A stretch of 57,486 nucleotides of DNA from Bacteroidota bacterium (lineage in GTDB: Bacteria > Bacteroidota > Bacteroidia > UBA8524), in NCBI GenBank assembly GCA_016124735.1, contig WGMZ01000037.1, positions 1 through 57,486 on the forward strand. Direction: 5' to 3'. The number at the start of each line of letters is the position of its first letter. Position 1 is the stretch's first letter. The translations under genes and the position numbers were made by a program. Positions 1 to 8,508 of the stretch are shown here, piece by piece. The notes under the pieces were generated by a model. That model was not told where the DNA came from, made no database searches, and saw only the letters and a list, made by a program, of their open reading frames with translations.

Positions 1-134
1 AAAAAGAGAAAACCTTGCAAGATATCTGGCGGAATACTGCTATAAAGTTAACAGGAGATATTTTGGCCTTAATATCTTTGAAAGGCTAGTAAACATAAGT
101 GTTTTGCCTAGTTTAGTGGTAAGTTAAAGGACAG
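1..134. other. Window-edge non-coding stretch with a small stem-loop
   Basis: No gene is visible. A perfect 7-bp inverted repeat (AGATATT at 56-62, AATATCT at 71-77, 8-nt loop) lies downstream of the leftward gene ending at 135. It could be a 3'-end structure for that transcript, but there is no clear U-tract. Confidence 0.3.
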
Positions 135-1025
135 TCATGAATAACTAAATACTCTGGACACATTAAAACCAAAACGCAAGGCTCCGCTTCCAATACTTCG
201 GTCGTTAGCAGGAATAAACTGCACTTCATTCAAGGTAAATGAATTCACCACAAACAGCTGGAACACATGACCTCCCGTCTCGATGTCAACCCCAACACCC
301 AGATGATCATAGAAGTTGCTCTGATCTTGCGCATAATGTCCAATACCCTTGGCATATTCCGCGGTAATGGCCAGTCTTTTGGTCACTTTCATTCGCCCTG
401 ACAGACCAATAGCAAACATGGTGTTTTTATCTGCATAATATTGAACCAGGTTGCGGTGGATATGCATCAAATCAACTTGCAGAGACAGAGATGAATTAAA
501 TTTACGGGCTATCAATAGATGATTCACATAACTCAGCCTGTTGCTAAACAAATCATAGCGTTTATCCAGGTTCTTTTCGTGAGTCACATTCATTTTTCCT
601 TCGTAAGTAACGCTAATCGGCATTTTGTTGTTGGTGGTTTGTCTTAACAAACGGTACTTCACGTTTCCTGTTACAAGTTTTTGAATATTGGTGCGGGCAA
701 TGCCAAAAGAAAACCTATCGCTCAAGCTGTAATCAAGGCTCAGGTTCAACGCCACCGGACCATCGAGTCCGTATAGATTTTGCGCTCTCGAGCCTTTTGT
801 AAATGCGTCTCCAAAACGGTGCGCAATTCGAAATTCCAGGGTATTCTTCCCCATTACCTCCACGGTGGGAAGATTGATTAATCGGGTGCCTTTGAATGTG
901 GCAGTTGTGTAAACAACTTTATTCGAGTCTTGCTTCTCTATCATATTCAGTAAATCATCTTCTTCTTGTGAAAAGGATGGAATCGCGGCAAATGAAAGAA
1001 TAATCAGCGTTAAGATCTTTTTCAT
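135..1025 (-). CDS. DUF5777 family outer-membrane beta-barrel protein
   Basis: The 296-residue protein has a signal peptide (MKKILTLIILSFAAIPSFSQ) and then alternating hydrophobic/polar strands typical of a small outer-membrane barrel. The segment after residue 40 (FKGTRLINLPTVEVMGKNTL, then a HRFGD motif) is the signature of the DUF5777 family, which is confined mostly to Bacteroidota. It ends in an aromatic-rich strand (VSRVFSYS), as barrels do. It follows the c-type cytochrome lipoprotein gene at 1027-1398 by one base and is surely co-transcribed with it. Members of this family are often found beside cytochromes or YceI-like proteins, so a role in an extracytoplasmic redox or cofactor process is likely, but no substrate is known. 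Family call fairly sure; function not assigned. Confidence 0.75.
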   Translation of the reverse strand: MKKILTLIILSFAAIPSFSQEEDDLLNMIEKQDSNKVVYTTATFKGTRLINLPTVEVMGKNTLEFRIAHRFGDAFTKGSRAQNLYGLDGPVALNLSLDYSLSDRFSFGIARTNIQKLVTGNVKYRLLRQTTNNKMPISVTYEGKMNVTHEKNLDKRYDLFSNRLSYVNHLLIARKFNSSLSLQVDLMHIHRNLVQYYADKNTMFAIGLSGRMKVTKRLAITAEYAKGIGHYAQDQSNFYDHLGVGVDIETGGHVFQLFVVNSFTLNEVQFIPANDRSIGSGALRFGFNVSRVFSYS

Positions 1026-1026
1026 G

Positions 1027-1398
1027 CTATTGGGTTTTGCCCTGGTTCATCCAGGCAATAAATTGATGGATTTCACACGCAGTAACCTGAGGGCCTCCCG
1101 GTGGCATTTTTTTACTGGATGGATAGCCGCTCGGCCAGGCAAGAGAAGGCATAATTACATCAGCATTCGCTGATACATCATTGTAATTATCCAGAACAAT
1201 TCCACTCGTAGCAACTTGAGCGCTGTGGCAATCCAGGCACCCGTGTTTCGTAAAAATCGGCGCAATGTTTACAGAATATGTCATGTCGGTTGTATCGCAA
1301 CCTGAGGGACTCGGGGCTATGACTTCCACGCTGTTATTTGTACAAGAGCTCAAAAATAACAGTCCCCATGTCAAACTAATACCAAAAAATAATTTCAT
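1027..1398 (-). CDS. c-type cytochrome domain lipoprotein
   Basis: The 123-residue protein starts with a lipoprotein signal peptide (lipobox LSSC, Cys19), so it should be anchored in the membrane facing the periplasm or the cell surface. One heme c attachment motif, CLDCH, is present near residue 54, and the later KKMPPGG segment supplies a candidate axial Met ligand. The organisation is that of single-heme cytochromes of the 'planctomycete-type' or Ig-like-linked group common in Bacteroidota. It is first in a two-gene operon with the DUF5777 barrel. The start at 1398 lies 4 nt after a -7-like box at 1403-1410, which fits a leaderless mRNA. The electron partner is unknown. Confidence 0.75.
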   Translation of the reverse strand: MKLFFGISLTWGLLFLSSCTNNSVEVIAPSPSGCDTTDMTYSVNIAPIFTKHGCLDCHSAQVATSGIVLDNYNDVSANADVIMPSLAWPSGYPSSKKMPPGGPQVTACEIHQFIAWMNQGKTQ

Positions 1399-1402
1399 TA
1401 CA

Positions 1403-1410
1403 CAATGTTA
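1403..1410 (-). promoter_or_regulatory. -7 box (TAACATTG) of the cytochrome operon
   Basis: The minus strand reads TAACATTG, one mismatch from the Bacteroidota TAnnTTTG box, then TGTA, then the ATG at 1398. The 4-nt spacing would put the transcription start at or next to the start codon. Confidence 0.45.
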
Positions 1411-1544
1411 ATATTGGATTGTTTCTAAATCGTTGTTAATACATATACGACACCACATGATATATAGTTCATTGCTTCGGATTAATAATTTTCTTGAAAA
1501 ATTCTTGTCAATCTCTATGCCGACAATCTTTAACTTGCGACACA

Positions 1545-2522
1545 ATGAGCAAATCGCTCGATAGAATCAAAAATCCCATTTCGGATGAGTTGCGTGTTTT
1601 CGAAGGAAAGTTTCGCGATTCAATGAAGTCTTCCGTTTCCCTGCTTGACACTATCATGTCGTATATTGTAAAGCGAAAAGGAAAACAAATGAGACCCATG
1701 TTCGTTTTGTTTTCCTCCAAGCTCTTCGGCGAAATCACGGAAAAAAGTTACCGCGGAGCGGCTTTGGTGGAATTGCTGCATACAGCAACACTCGTGCACG
1801 ACGATGTGGTTGATGATTCATATAAACGGAGAGGTTTTTTCAGTATCAATGCGCTTTGGAAAAATAAAATCGCGGTGTTGGTTGGCGATTATTTATTGTC
1901 CAAAGGCCTATTACTCTCTCTGGAAAATGATGATTTCTATGAGTTAAAACTCCTCTCTCATTCCGTGAGGCAGATGAGCGAGGGCGAATTGCTCCAGATT
2001 GAAAAAACACGGGGCTTAAATTTTTCGGAAGACATCTATTTTGAAATCATCCAAAAAAAGACCGCTTCTCTGATTGCTTCTTGTTGTGCTATCGGCGCTT
2101 CTTCCTCTGGCAAGGCCAGCCTGGAACAAATTGAACAAATGAGGAAATTCGGGGAGCTGGTTGGAATTGCCTTCCAAATTAAAGACGACCTTTTCGATTT
2201 TGGGAATGATGACATTGGCAAACCCACCGGGATTGACATTCGGGAAAAGAAACTGACTTTACCCTTAATTTACGCTTTGAATCAAGCCGATAGTTCCACC
2301 CGCAAAAAAATGGTGCGTATCATCCGTAAAGAAAATACCAATGACCAAAAGGTGGCAGAAGTCATCGCGTTCGTAAGAGATAGCGGAGGCATTCGCTATT
2401 CCAAAGAACAAATGAACCGCTATTGCTCGGAAGCATTAAGCATTTTGGCCACAATGCCCGAAAATGACTGCCGCGAAAGTTTGAAAGACCTCGTCGATTT
2501 TGTAATTGCCCGCAAAAAGTAG
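1545..2522 (+). CDS. Polyprenyl (all-trans isoprenyl) diphosphate synthase
   Basis: This 325-residue enzyme condenses isopentenyl diphosphate onto an allylic diphosphate to build the chains of menaquinone or other polyprenyl lipids. Both aspartate-rich motifs are present: the first (HDDVVDDSYKRRG) near residue 84 and the second (IKDDLFDFGND) near residue 217, with the GK and KK substrate residues between and after. Reading can extend upstream to 1494, but that extension (17 codons) covers a -7-like sequence at about 1530 and does not resemble the family, so ATG 1545 is chosen. Its product length is normal for the family. It is convergent with the next gene, whose stop lies one base away. Chain length, and so an ispB or hepT-type name, cannot be told from motifs alone. 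Confidence 0.9.
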   Translation: MSKSLDRIKNPISDELRVFEGKFRDSMKSSVSLLDTIMSYIVKRKGKQMRPMFVLFSSKLFGEITEKSYRGAALVELLHTATLVHDDVVDDSYKRRGFFSINALWKNKIAVLVGDYLLSKGLLLSLENDDFYELKLLSHSVRQMSEGELLQIEKTRGLNFSEDIYFEIIQKKTASLIASCCAIGASSSGKASLEQIEQMRKFGELVGIAFQIKDDLFDFGNDDIGKPTGIDIREKKLTLPLIYALNQADSSTRKKMVRIIRKENTNDQKVAEVIAFVRDSGGIRYSKEQMNRYCSEALSILATMPENDCRESLKDLVDFVIARKK

Positions 2523-2523
2523 T

Positions 2524-3249
2524 TCAGTCCTGCTTGGGCTTTTTCTCCTTTTTTTCTTTGGCTTCAGCTTCGTGGTGTGCACTTATTTGAAACCCAAGTG
2601 GCTGTTTGGTGGTGTGAAAACCCGACGAATAACTGGCAATAGCCTGTTGTTCCACGGAAATTAAACCTACCAAATCAAAGGGCGGAACCATCAAATCAAA
2701 GTTCAGGCAAAACAGGGTGGCTTCTTCGATGATATTGTTGATGTATTTTTCATTCATCACCAAATGTTCGAAGTCATTGTATAAAAATCCCAGCGGCCTC
2801 CTGCCATCAATAAAGAAATGCCCGTCTTTGTTCACAAAAAGCCTTGCTACCAGGACTCCCTGATCCTGATAACGCTGGTATTTCAGCGAATCGGATAAGA
2901 AATTATAAATCTGTATGAGTCCGCAGAATTCTCTTGTCTTGTCTTCCCGCACATAGCGCATTTTGTGAATGAAATGTGAGGAATCGAAATCAAATACATT
3001 CGTATGCATCATCATCACCAGGGTATCTCCGGCAAACTGCATATGCGCCTCAAATTTGCCTTCCTCCCGATATTCAATTTCGAGTTTGTCGTTGAAGCCA
3101 TTGACCTGGTCTTTCAGGTTATATTCATAACCACGTAAAACTTTTTTGAATTCATTCAAAACCTTCAGAGTCTGTTCATATGCCTCTTGTTTTGCGCTCG
3201 ATTTTGTTTCCAGCAATTCAACGATCTCCTGGATTTTTGTTTTAGCCAT
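2524..3249 (-). CDS. Conserved protein of unknown function (241 aa)
   Basis: This is a cytoplasmic-looking protein without signal peptide or membrane segment. The first 50 residues are a predicted amphipathic helix or coiled coil (TKIQEIVELLETKSSAKQEA...), the middle is a mixed alpha/beta domain rich in aromatic residues, and the tail is Lys/Glu-rich (EAEAKEKKEKKPKQD). I do not recognise a named domain; its look is that of a Bacteroidota core hypothetical. It follows proS with only 9 bases between them, so it may be co-transcribed, but a TAATTTCG box sits exactly 4 nt before its ATG (3254-3261), suggesting its own leaderless transcript. Its stop is one base from the stop of the convergent polyprenyl synthase. 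Confidence 0.7.
   Translation of the reverse strand: MAKTKIQEIVELLETKSSAKQEAYEQTLKVLNEFKKVLRGYEYNLKDQVNGFNDKLEIEYREEGKFEAHMQFAGDTLVMMMHTNVFDFDSSHFIHKMRYVREDKTREFCGLIQIYNFLSDSLKYQRYQDQGVLVARLFVNKDGHFFIDGRRPLGFLYNDFEHLVMNEKYINNIIEEATLFCLNFDLMVPPFDLVGLISVEQQAIASYSSGFHTTKQPLGFQISAHHEAEAKEKKEKKPKQD
2526..2544 (+). terminator. Possible weak terminator inside the end of the convergent gene
   Basis: AGTCC (2526-2530) can pair with GGGCT (2536-2540) and is followed by a short T run (2540-2544). It lies inside the last codons of the opposite-strand gene. The stem is only 5 bp with one G-T pair. Confidence 0.35.
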
Positions 3250-3253
3250 AAAT

Positions 3254-3261
3254 CGAAATTA
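3254..3261 (-). promoter_or_regulatory. -7 box (TAATTTCG) inside the end of proS
   Basis: The minus strand reads TAATTTCG-ATTT-ATG(3249). One mismatch from TAnnTTTG, with 4-nt spacing to the start codon. It overlaps the last codons of proS. Confidence 0.4.
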
Positions 3262-4734
3262 ATACGCGCGGGCGAAAAGTACACGACGTGAAGACGGATT
3301 CCCTGTAAGAATGCATTTACCGGCCTCCTCTTTCGCATCCAATGGAATGCAGCGAATAGTCGCTTTCGTTAATTCCTTAATCTTCTCTTCTGTTTCAGAT
3401 GTTCCGTCCCAATGGGCACTGACAAATCCTGCTCTCCCGTCTAAAATCTTCTGGAACTCCTCAAAGCTATCGGCTCGGGTGATGGACTCATCTCTAAAAT
3501 CCAAAGCTTTTTGATAAATGTTTTCCTGGATTGCGACCAGCAAATGTTCTACTTTATTCGCGAGATCTGCCAACTCCAGCACTTCTTTTTCTTTGGTATC
3601 TCTTCGCGCAACTTCGACGGTTCCATTCTCCAGGTCGCGCGGGCCCATTGCAATACGCACGGGCACACCTTTCAATTCATATTCGGCAAATTTCCATCCG
3701 GGTTTATGCGTGTCTCTGTTGTCATATTTCACGGATATACCTTTGCCCTCGAGTGCCTTTTTTATTTCTCCGGCTTTTTCAGTCAGAGCATTGAGTTGCT
3801 CCTCGTTTTTATAAATTGGAACTATCACCACCTGAATTGGCGCCAATTTCGGAGGAAGAACCAATCCCTCGTCGTCACTATGGGCCATAATCAATGCGCC
3901 CATTAATCGGGTTGACACACCCCAGGAAGTCGCCCATACGTATTCCAACTTTCCTTCTTTACTTGTGAACTTAACGTCAAAAGCTTTGGCAAAATTCTGT
4001 CCGAGAAAATGGCTTGTACCCATTTGCAACGCCTTCCCGTCTTGCATCATGCCTTCAATACAATAGGTGTCAATTGCCCCGGCAAAGCGTTCGTTTTCAG
4101 ATTTAACCCCACGGATGACTGGAACAGCCATTACTTTTTCTGCAAAATCCGCATAGACTTCAAGCATTTGCTTTGTTTCAGCAACAGCTTCCTCTGCGGT
4201 GGCATGCGCCGTGTGCCCTTCCTGCCAAAGAAATTCTGCAGTTCTGAGAAACAAACGGGTACGCATTTCCCAACGCATCACATTGGCCCACTGGTTCAAT
4301 AAAATGGGCAAGTCCCTATACGATTGAATCCAGTTTTTATAGGTGTTCCATATAATGGTTTCAGAAGTTGGTCGAATAATCAATTCTTCCTCAAGACGTG
4401 CTTCAGGGTCCACAACCACTTCACTTCCATCTTCTGAGTTTTTCAAACGGTAATGTGTAACCACAGCACATTCTTTGGCAAACCCTTCCACGTGTTTGGC
4501 TTCCTTACTTAAAAAGGATTTCGGAATCAAAAGTGGAAAATATGCGTTGCTGTGCCCGGTTTCTTTGAATCGCCGATCCAGCTCCTGCTGCATTTTCTCC
4601 CAAATAGCATATCCATACGGTTTGATAACCATACAACCACGAACCGCACTATGCTCTGCGAGATCTGCGTTCTTAACCAGGTTATTGTACCATTCTGAAT
4701 AGTCTTCGCTCCGTTTTACCTTCTTATTTTCCAT
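3259..4734 (-). CDS. proS: Prolyl-tRNA synthetase, archaeal/eukaryotic-type
   Basis: This 491-residue class II synthetase charges tRNA-Pro. Motif 2 (the [16 protein letters not shown] segment followed by [20 protein letters not shown]) and motif 3 ([21 protein letters not shown]) are clear, followed by an anticodon-binding domain ([11 protein letters not shown] onward) and the extra C-terminal domain ending in Tyr (RVLFARAY). There is no large editing insertion between motifs 2 and 3, which is the shorter archaeal/eukaryotic type seen throughout Bacteroidota. An upstream in-frame start at 4845 would add 37 residues, but that stretch reads through the terminator of the upstream gene (4800-4821) and the -7 box at 4762-4769, so ATG 4734 ([16 protein letters not shown]) is taken. 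Confidence 0.95.
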   Translation of the reverse strand: MENKKVKRSEDYSEWYNNLVKNADLAEHSAVRGCMVIKPYGYAIWEKMQQELDRRFKETGHSNAYFPLLIPKSFLSKEAKHVEGFAKECAVVTHYRLKNSEDGSEVVVDPEARLEEELIIRPTSETIIWNTYKNWIQSYRDLPILLNQWANVMRWEMRTRLFLRTAEFLWQEGHTAHATAEEAVAETKQMLEVYADFAEKVMAVPVIRGVKSENERFAGAIDTYCIEGMMQDGKALQMGTSHFLGQNFAKAFDVKFTSKEGKLEYVWATSWGVSTRLMGALIMAHSDDEGLVLPPKLAPIQVVIVPIYKNEEQLNALTEKAGEIKKALEGKGISVKYDNRDTHKPGWKFAEYELKGVPVRIAMGPRDLENGTVEVARRDTKEKEVLELADLANKVEHLLVAIQENIYQKALDFRDESITRADSFEEFQKILDGRAGFVSAHWDGTSETEEKIKELTKATIRCIPLDAKEEAGKCILTGNPSSRRVLFARAY

Positions 4735-4761
4735 CGGGAAATGTGTTTCACTTTGAATGCG

Positions 4762-4769
4762 CAAAAATA
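4762..4769 (-). promoter_or_regulatory. -7 box (TATTTTTG) of proS
   Basis: An exact TAnnTTTG match on the minus strand, about 27 nt upstream of the chosen start at 4734. Confidence 0.5.
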
Positions 4770-4799
4770 GCCAAGATGGATGAAGAATGAAGAGAACAT

Positions 4800-4821
4800 A
4801 AAAAAAGGGGCTACCAGCCCC
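4800..4821 (-). terminator. Rho-independent terminator of the small secreted protein gene
   Basis: On the minus strand GGGGCT (4821-4816), loop GGT, AGCCCC (4812-4807), then seven T (4806-4800). It begins 26 nt past the stop at 4848. Its presence rules out the upstream start of proS. Confidence 0.8.
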
Positions 4822-4847
4822 TTCATACATAGGTACATTGCCCATAA

Positions 4848-5261
4848 TTAATCATAAAAGCGATAGGTATAGCTGTCGGAGCACTGGATGCCCTTTTTAG
4901 ACCATTCCATCGTAGCTCCGCAGGATTCTCCGTAAATACTGCTGTAGCCGAGATCTACCACCACATACATATACGTTTTAGAACTCATGGTGCATTTGTA
5001 ATAACCGTCCACATATACATCGACACAGTAACTCGACCAGTTTTCCAGTTTCAGATCACAGGTTGTTGTTCCCCTTGTTTTAACTTTTTCGTCTACTTTG
5101 TCCTCCGTTGGTTTTTTGCTTTTAATGTTTGGATTTTCACCCCGCGAAGGAGCGATTTTTTGCGCTTTAAGTTCCACGACCTGGTCGGGACTTACCACTT
5201 GCGCCTGTGAAAAGGTTCCCATTCCAAGCACAAAGGCGAATAAAAAGATTGCTTTTTTCAT
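4848..5261 (-). CDS. Small secreted cysteine-containing protein, possible metacaspase substrate
   Basis: The 137-residue product has a clear signal peptide ([20 protein letters not shown], cleavage near residue 20). Residues 21-63 are a charged, low-complexity, probably unfolded stretch; residues 64-137 form a compact domain with five Cys (68, 79, 90, 114, 127) and many Tyr, likely an all-beta disulfide-containing fold. Two SRG/TRG tripeptides (39-41 and 62-64) bracket the unfolded part; the second sits exactly at the start of the compact domain. The same tripeptides recur in the metacaspase just upstream (5296-7332), 34 bases away and likely in the same operon. I infer that this may be a pro-protein matured after Arg by that protease. 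I recognise no named domain; the role of the mature part is unknown. Confidence 0.7.
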   Translation of the reverse strand: MKKAIFLFAFVLGMGTFSQAQVVSPDQVVELKAQKIAPSRGENPNIKSKKPTEDKVDEKVKTRGTTTCDLKLENWSSYCVDVYVDGYYKCTMSSKTYMYVVVDLGYSSIYGESCGATMEWSKKGIQCSDSYTYRFYD

Positions 5262-5295
5262 TTTGAATTGATTTTAATAGTTATAACGGTTCTTG

Positions 5296-7332
5296 TTATT
5301 TGATTTTGAATAATAGCGTTGTGATATGCGCCAGATCGCTGGGCACCTGGACCTCTTCGGTTTCATCTTCCAGGCCTCTGCTGTTTTCCAGATAGCTCTT
5401 CTGCACCAATTTTTCCAAAGGATTATTTGACGGGGAAGCTTCTCCGCGACTTAATACCACATTTCTTAAATCCAATGGTTCCAGACTTGATATCAACTTA
5501 AACGTTTCTGTACCATAAGGAGGGGTGATGGTATATATCCTATCTATTTCAAGGGTTTCTCCCGGGCGTATTTTAAATTCCGCCGAAGGCTCATTTTTTC
5601 TTGGAATTACAACCGCTACCTCATTATCTGAGGTGATATCTATAAGCGTAAAATAAGCCACATCATTACCTGTATTTTTTATTTGAATTTTAAAATGGTC
5701 TCCGCTGTCCAATTCTATCATACCATTGACCATTTTGCTTCCGATGCTGTCCCTGCCCTTTTCCACAAGCCGTGTTTTCTTATATCTGCCTTCCCCGGTA
5801 GTTTGCCATTCCACTTCGGTAATAGGAATCAGGTGTATCTCCAGACTTATTTCCGGGTTTTGGGTATTCAACTCACGTAGAAATTGAGCCTGAGTGTACT
5901 GCAGCAGGGTTCTAACAACTTTGCTGGAAACAAGTTCCGTATTTGCCAAAATTGATTCGGTCATAATAACCTCATTGTTATTGGTCACTACTTCCAGCAT
6001 CTCTGCTCCACGTGTTTTCTGAGCACTTTTTGCAATTACTATTTGAGCCGCACGGTTTGTCACTTCAATAATGTTTTGATAGGGCTGTATATTCTTTTGA
6101 AGAGAATAAAGTAAACTGCTATCATCTACCACTTGCAAATCCACACGTATTTTCAATCCCTCATAGTTTTGAGAAATCAGGTATACAAAGCCCTTTCTTA
6201 TGACTTCAGGATCTAATTCTTTTTCCCACAAAACATCACAATTAATCAGATTTGCATTGGCTATCAATCCCCGAGAGAGTGGTTCGGATTTAGAAATATC
6301 TTCTATTCCCGCAGGGTACAATGCCACCTTCGATTTATTGTACAGTCCTGATAAAGTTCCGGCATTAAGAATACTCGTTTTCCCATCAATAACCTGGCTG
6401 TTTAAAAAGTAGGCAGGTTTATTGACCCCATGTCCTCCAAAAATTACCTGGTTTACGGCCCCTTCTATTCTTGGTGTTTGTCTGGGAGCAAGTACGCTCA
6501 TCTCAATCCTCACCTGGTCAAATACTTCCTGATAAGTAGAAGACTTGGAAACGTTCAGTAAAATCTTACTTAGAGCAAAACTGAGAGAGCCAACCGAATT
6601 TCCTTGTTCATCGTAAGTTTCGTAATTAAGTTGATCTGCACTGGCTCCACTAAAAAGGACCATAGGTGCCAGGTCCTGTTCCCCACTCCCCCTTGATTTT
6701 ACTTCAGTGTCATAGGTTGTCGAGTCTCTACCTTGTTTGCCTTTCCAGTCTGGCGGTCCCATAAAAATATCCGTACCTCTTGCCGGGGCCATTCCCGCAC
6801 CACGGGTTGCAGTACCTGAATGGCACGCATCAAATATGACTGTCAAACTGCCGCTACTTCCCAATTTTAAACGAAGCTCTCCCAATAATAATTCGAGTTC
6901 ATCATCACTCAAATGACGTTCACCCTCGTATTCATTTTTAACAAATTTTATAGGCGCATCAAATGGAACGATTGTTTCATCTCTCCCATCCAGCTCGTCG
7001 CCGCTTAAATCGCGCATTTGTTGTCCATGGCCGGAATAATGAAACACGATGATATCCCCCTGATTTGCATCTCGGGTCAATTTTTTTAATCCTTCTATGA
7101 TTCCCTTTTTAGTGGCAAGACTGTCTCTGAGTATCAAAATATTTTCATCTTCAAAAAGATGATGATGTAGTGCATTCACAATTAAGGGCACGTCTTTATC
7201 CGAGGAAATTTTAGGCCATCCACCCGAACGAGGATAGTCACCAACAGCGACGATCAAGCCTTTTTTCTCAGCTCCTGCATAAGATTGCAGGCAACATAAA
7301 ACAGCTAGTAAGAGAATAAAATTTTTCATCAT
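5296..7332 (-). CDS. Secreted metacaspase (peptidase C14) with DUF4384-like C-terminal domain
   Basis: The 678-residue protein has a signal peptide (cleavage near residue 20) followed directly by a caspase p20 domain (about 24-290). The catalytic dyad is intact: His102 in HYSGHGQQ and Cys170 in DACHSG. The acidic loop DELDGRDETIVPFD is typical of metacaspases, which cut after Arg or Lys rather than Asp. The middle is of unknown fold; residues about 540-625 (GDHFKIQIKNTGNDVAYF, later PRKNEPSAEFKIRPGE) resemble DUF4384, a usual partner domain. Seven Arg-Gly pairs occur, six of them as SRG or TRG, more than expected by chance, suggesting self-processing sites. It is probably exported to the periplasm or cell surface. 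Start is the first of two Met (7332 or 7329). A perfect palindrome lies 65 bp upstream (7397-7414). The gene downstream may be its substrate. Confidence 0.85.
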   Translation of the reverse strand: MMKNFILLLAVLCCLQSYAGAEKKGLIVAVGDYPRSGGWPKISSDKDVPLIVNALHHHLFEDENILILRDSLATKKGIIEGLKKLTRDANQGDIIVFHYSGHGQQMRDLSGDELDGRDETIVPFDAPIKFVKNEYEGERHLSDDELELLLGELRLKLGSSGSLTVIFDACHSGTATRGAGMAPARGTDIFMGPPDWKGKQGRDSTTYDTEVKSRGSGEQDLAPMVLFSGASADQLNYETYDEQGNSVGSLSFALSKILLNVSKSSTYQEVFDQVRIEMSVLAPRQTPRIEGAVNQVIFGGHGVNKPAYFLNSQVIDGKTSILNAGTLSGLYNKSKVALYPAGIEDISKSEPLSRGLIANANLINCDVLWEKELDPEVIRKGFVYLISQNYEGLKIRVDLQVVDDSSLLYSLQKNIQPYQNIIEVTNRAAQIVIAKSAQKTRGAEMLEVVTNNNEVIMTESILANTELVSSKVVRTLLQYTQAQFLRELNTQNPEISLEIHLIPITEVEWQTTGEGRYKKTRLVEKGRDSIGSKMVNGMIELDSGDHFKIQIKNTGNDVAYFTLIDITSDNEVAVVIPRKNEPSAEFKIRPGETLEIDRIYTITPPYGTETFKLISSLEPLDLRNVVLSRGEASPSNNPLEKLVQKSYLENSRGLEDETEEVQVPSDLAHITTLLFKIK

Positions 7333-7396
7333 CCGTCTGCATTTGATCTTTAATCCCTTTCAAATTTTAAAGGTAAATCAAATGAAAACGACAGCT

Positions 7397-7414
7397 ATAC
7401 CGAATGTTCGGTAT
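7397..7414. promoter_or_regulatory. 18-bp palindrome, candidate repressor operator
   Basis: ATACCGAA-TG-TTCGGTAT: two perfect 8-nt arms around a 2-nt centre, in the 99-bp gap between pheS and the metacaspase gene. The form is like operators of TetR-family repressors. A few T follow on the plus strand, so a hairpin is an alternative, but no plus-strand gene precedes it. Confidence 0.45.
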
Positions 7415-7431
7415 TTTAAGTGCTTATATTT

Positions 7432-8451
7432 CTAGTCCTTAGATCGGAATTGAGAAAGAAAACGAACGTCGTTGTCGAAAAATGTTCTGAGATCTTTTAC
7501 ATCGTATTTCAACATGGCTATTCTTTCCACGCCAATGCCAAAAGCATAACCTGAATAGGTGGTAGAATCGATTCCACAGGCATCCAGAACAGCCGGATCT
7601 ACCATTCCGCAACCCATTACTTCTAACCAGCCGGTGTACTTGCAGACATTGCATCCTTTTCCATTGCATAGGAAGCAAGTAACATCCATTTCAGCACTCG
7701 GCTCGGTGAAAGGAAAATAAGAAGGACGTAACCGAATTCGTGCATCTTTTCCAAAAAATTCATGGGCGAAATAAAGCAGCAATTGCTTCATATCGGCCAT
7801 GCTCACATCTTTATCAATGTACAAGCCTTCCACCTGATGGAAGAAACAATTAGCCCGTGCAGAAACCGCTTCATTTCTATACACTCTGCCCGGAGCAATA
7901 ATACGAATGGGGAGTTCGCCTTTTTCCATCGATCTCACCTGTACACTGGAGGTATGGGTTCGGAGTGCAAAATCTTCGTCAATAAAGAAAGTATCCTGCA
8001 TGTCTCGCGCAGGATGATCTTCGGGAAAGTTTAATGCAGAGAAATTGTGCCAATCATCTTCCATCTCAGGACCATTCTCCACAACAAATCCAGCACGTAT
8101 AAAAATTTCCTGCATCTCATCCAGAACAATTTGAAGAGGATGCCTGGAACCCGCAGGAAGATTTCTGAGTGGTAAGCTGGGATCCGTCTGATCTCCTGAA
8201 TCGCTTTCCTTAGTTGCCCCGATATTTTCTTTCAGTGCATTGAACTTTGTTTCTGCTAAGCTCTTAAGTTGATTGATTTTTGCACCGTACTTTTTCTTTT
8301 CTTCCGGAGCGACCTGACGGAACATTTCAAAAAGCTCGCTGATTTTCCCTTTTCTGGATAACAATTCCAAGCGAAAATTTTCCAATTCCTTTTCATTGGT
8401 TATTGAGCTGTTCTCGATAACTGATTCTACTTCTTTTATCAGCGATTCCAT
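7432..8451 (-). CDS. pheS: Phenylalanyl-tRNA synthetase alpha subunit
   Basis: The 339-residue alpha subunit of the class II PheRS heterotetramer. An N-terminal coiled-coil arm (residues about 1-85) is followed by the catalytic core: motif 2 (SAEMDVTCFLCNGKGCNVC includes the usual cysteine insert; preceding RIIAPGRVYRNEAVSARA), the GCGMVDPAVL segment, and motif 3 (GYAFGIGVERIAMLKY). ATG 8451 (MESLIKEVESV) is the family start; an upstream in-frame start at 8502 would include the -7 box TAGATTTG at 8457-8464 and is rejected. Only 5 nt separate that box from the ATG, so the mRNA should be almost leaderless. It starts next to the proposed origin (8509-8838). pheT is not in the window. Confidence 0.95.
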   Translation of the reverse strand: MESLIKEVESVIENSSITNEKELENFRLELLSRKGKISELFEMFRQVAPEEKKKYGAKINQLKSLAETKFNALKENIGATKESDSGDQTDPSLPLRNLPAGSRHPLQIVLDEMQEIFIRAGFVVENGPEMEDDWHNFSALNFPEDHPARDMQDTFFIDEDFALRTHTSSVQVRSMEKGELPIRIIAPGRVYRNEAVSARANCFFHQVEGLYIDKDVSMADMKQLLLYFAHEFFGKDARIRLRPSYFPFTEPSAEMDVTCFLCNGKGCNVCKYTGWLEVMGCGMVDPAVLDACGIDSTTYSGYAFGIGVERIAMLKYDVKDLRTFFDNDVRFLSQFRSKD

Positions 8452-8456
8452 CGGTA

Positions 8457-8464
8457 CAAATCTA
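8457..8464 (-). promoter_or_regulatory. -7 box (TAGATTTG) of pheS
   Basis: An exact TAnnTTTG match on the minus strand followed by TACCG and the pheS ATG at 8451. Confidence 0.55.
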
Positions 8465-8508
8465 GACCAATTCAAAGAAAAGACCAGAGTGGCGTTAGCC
8501 ACAAAACC

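Noticed and set aside
4735-4845. 37-residue N-terminal extension of ProRS
   Set aside because: It runs through the terminator of the upstream gene and the proS -7 box.
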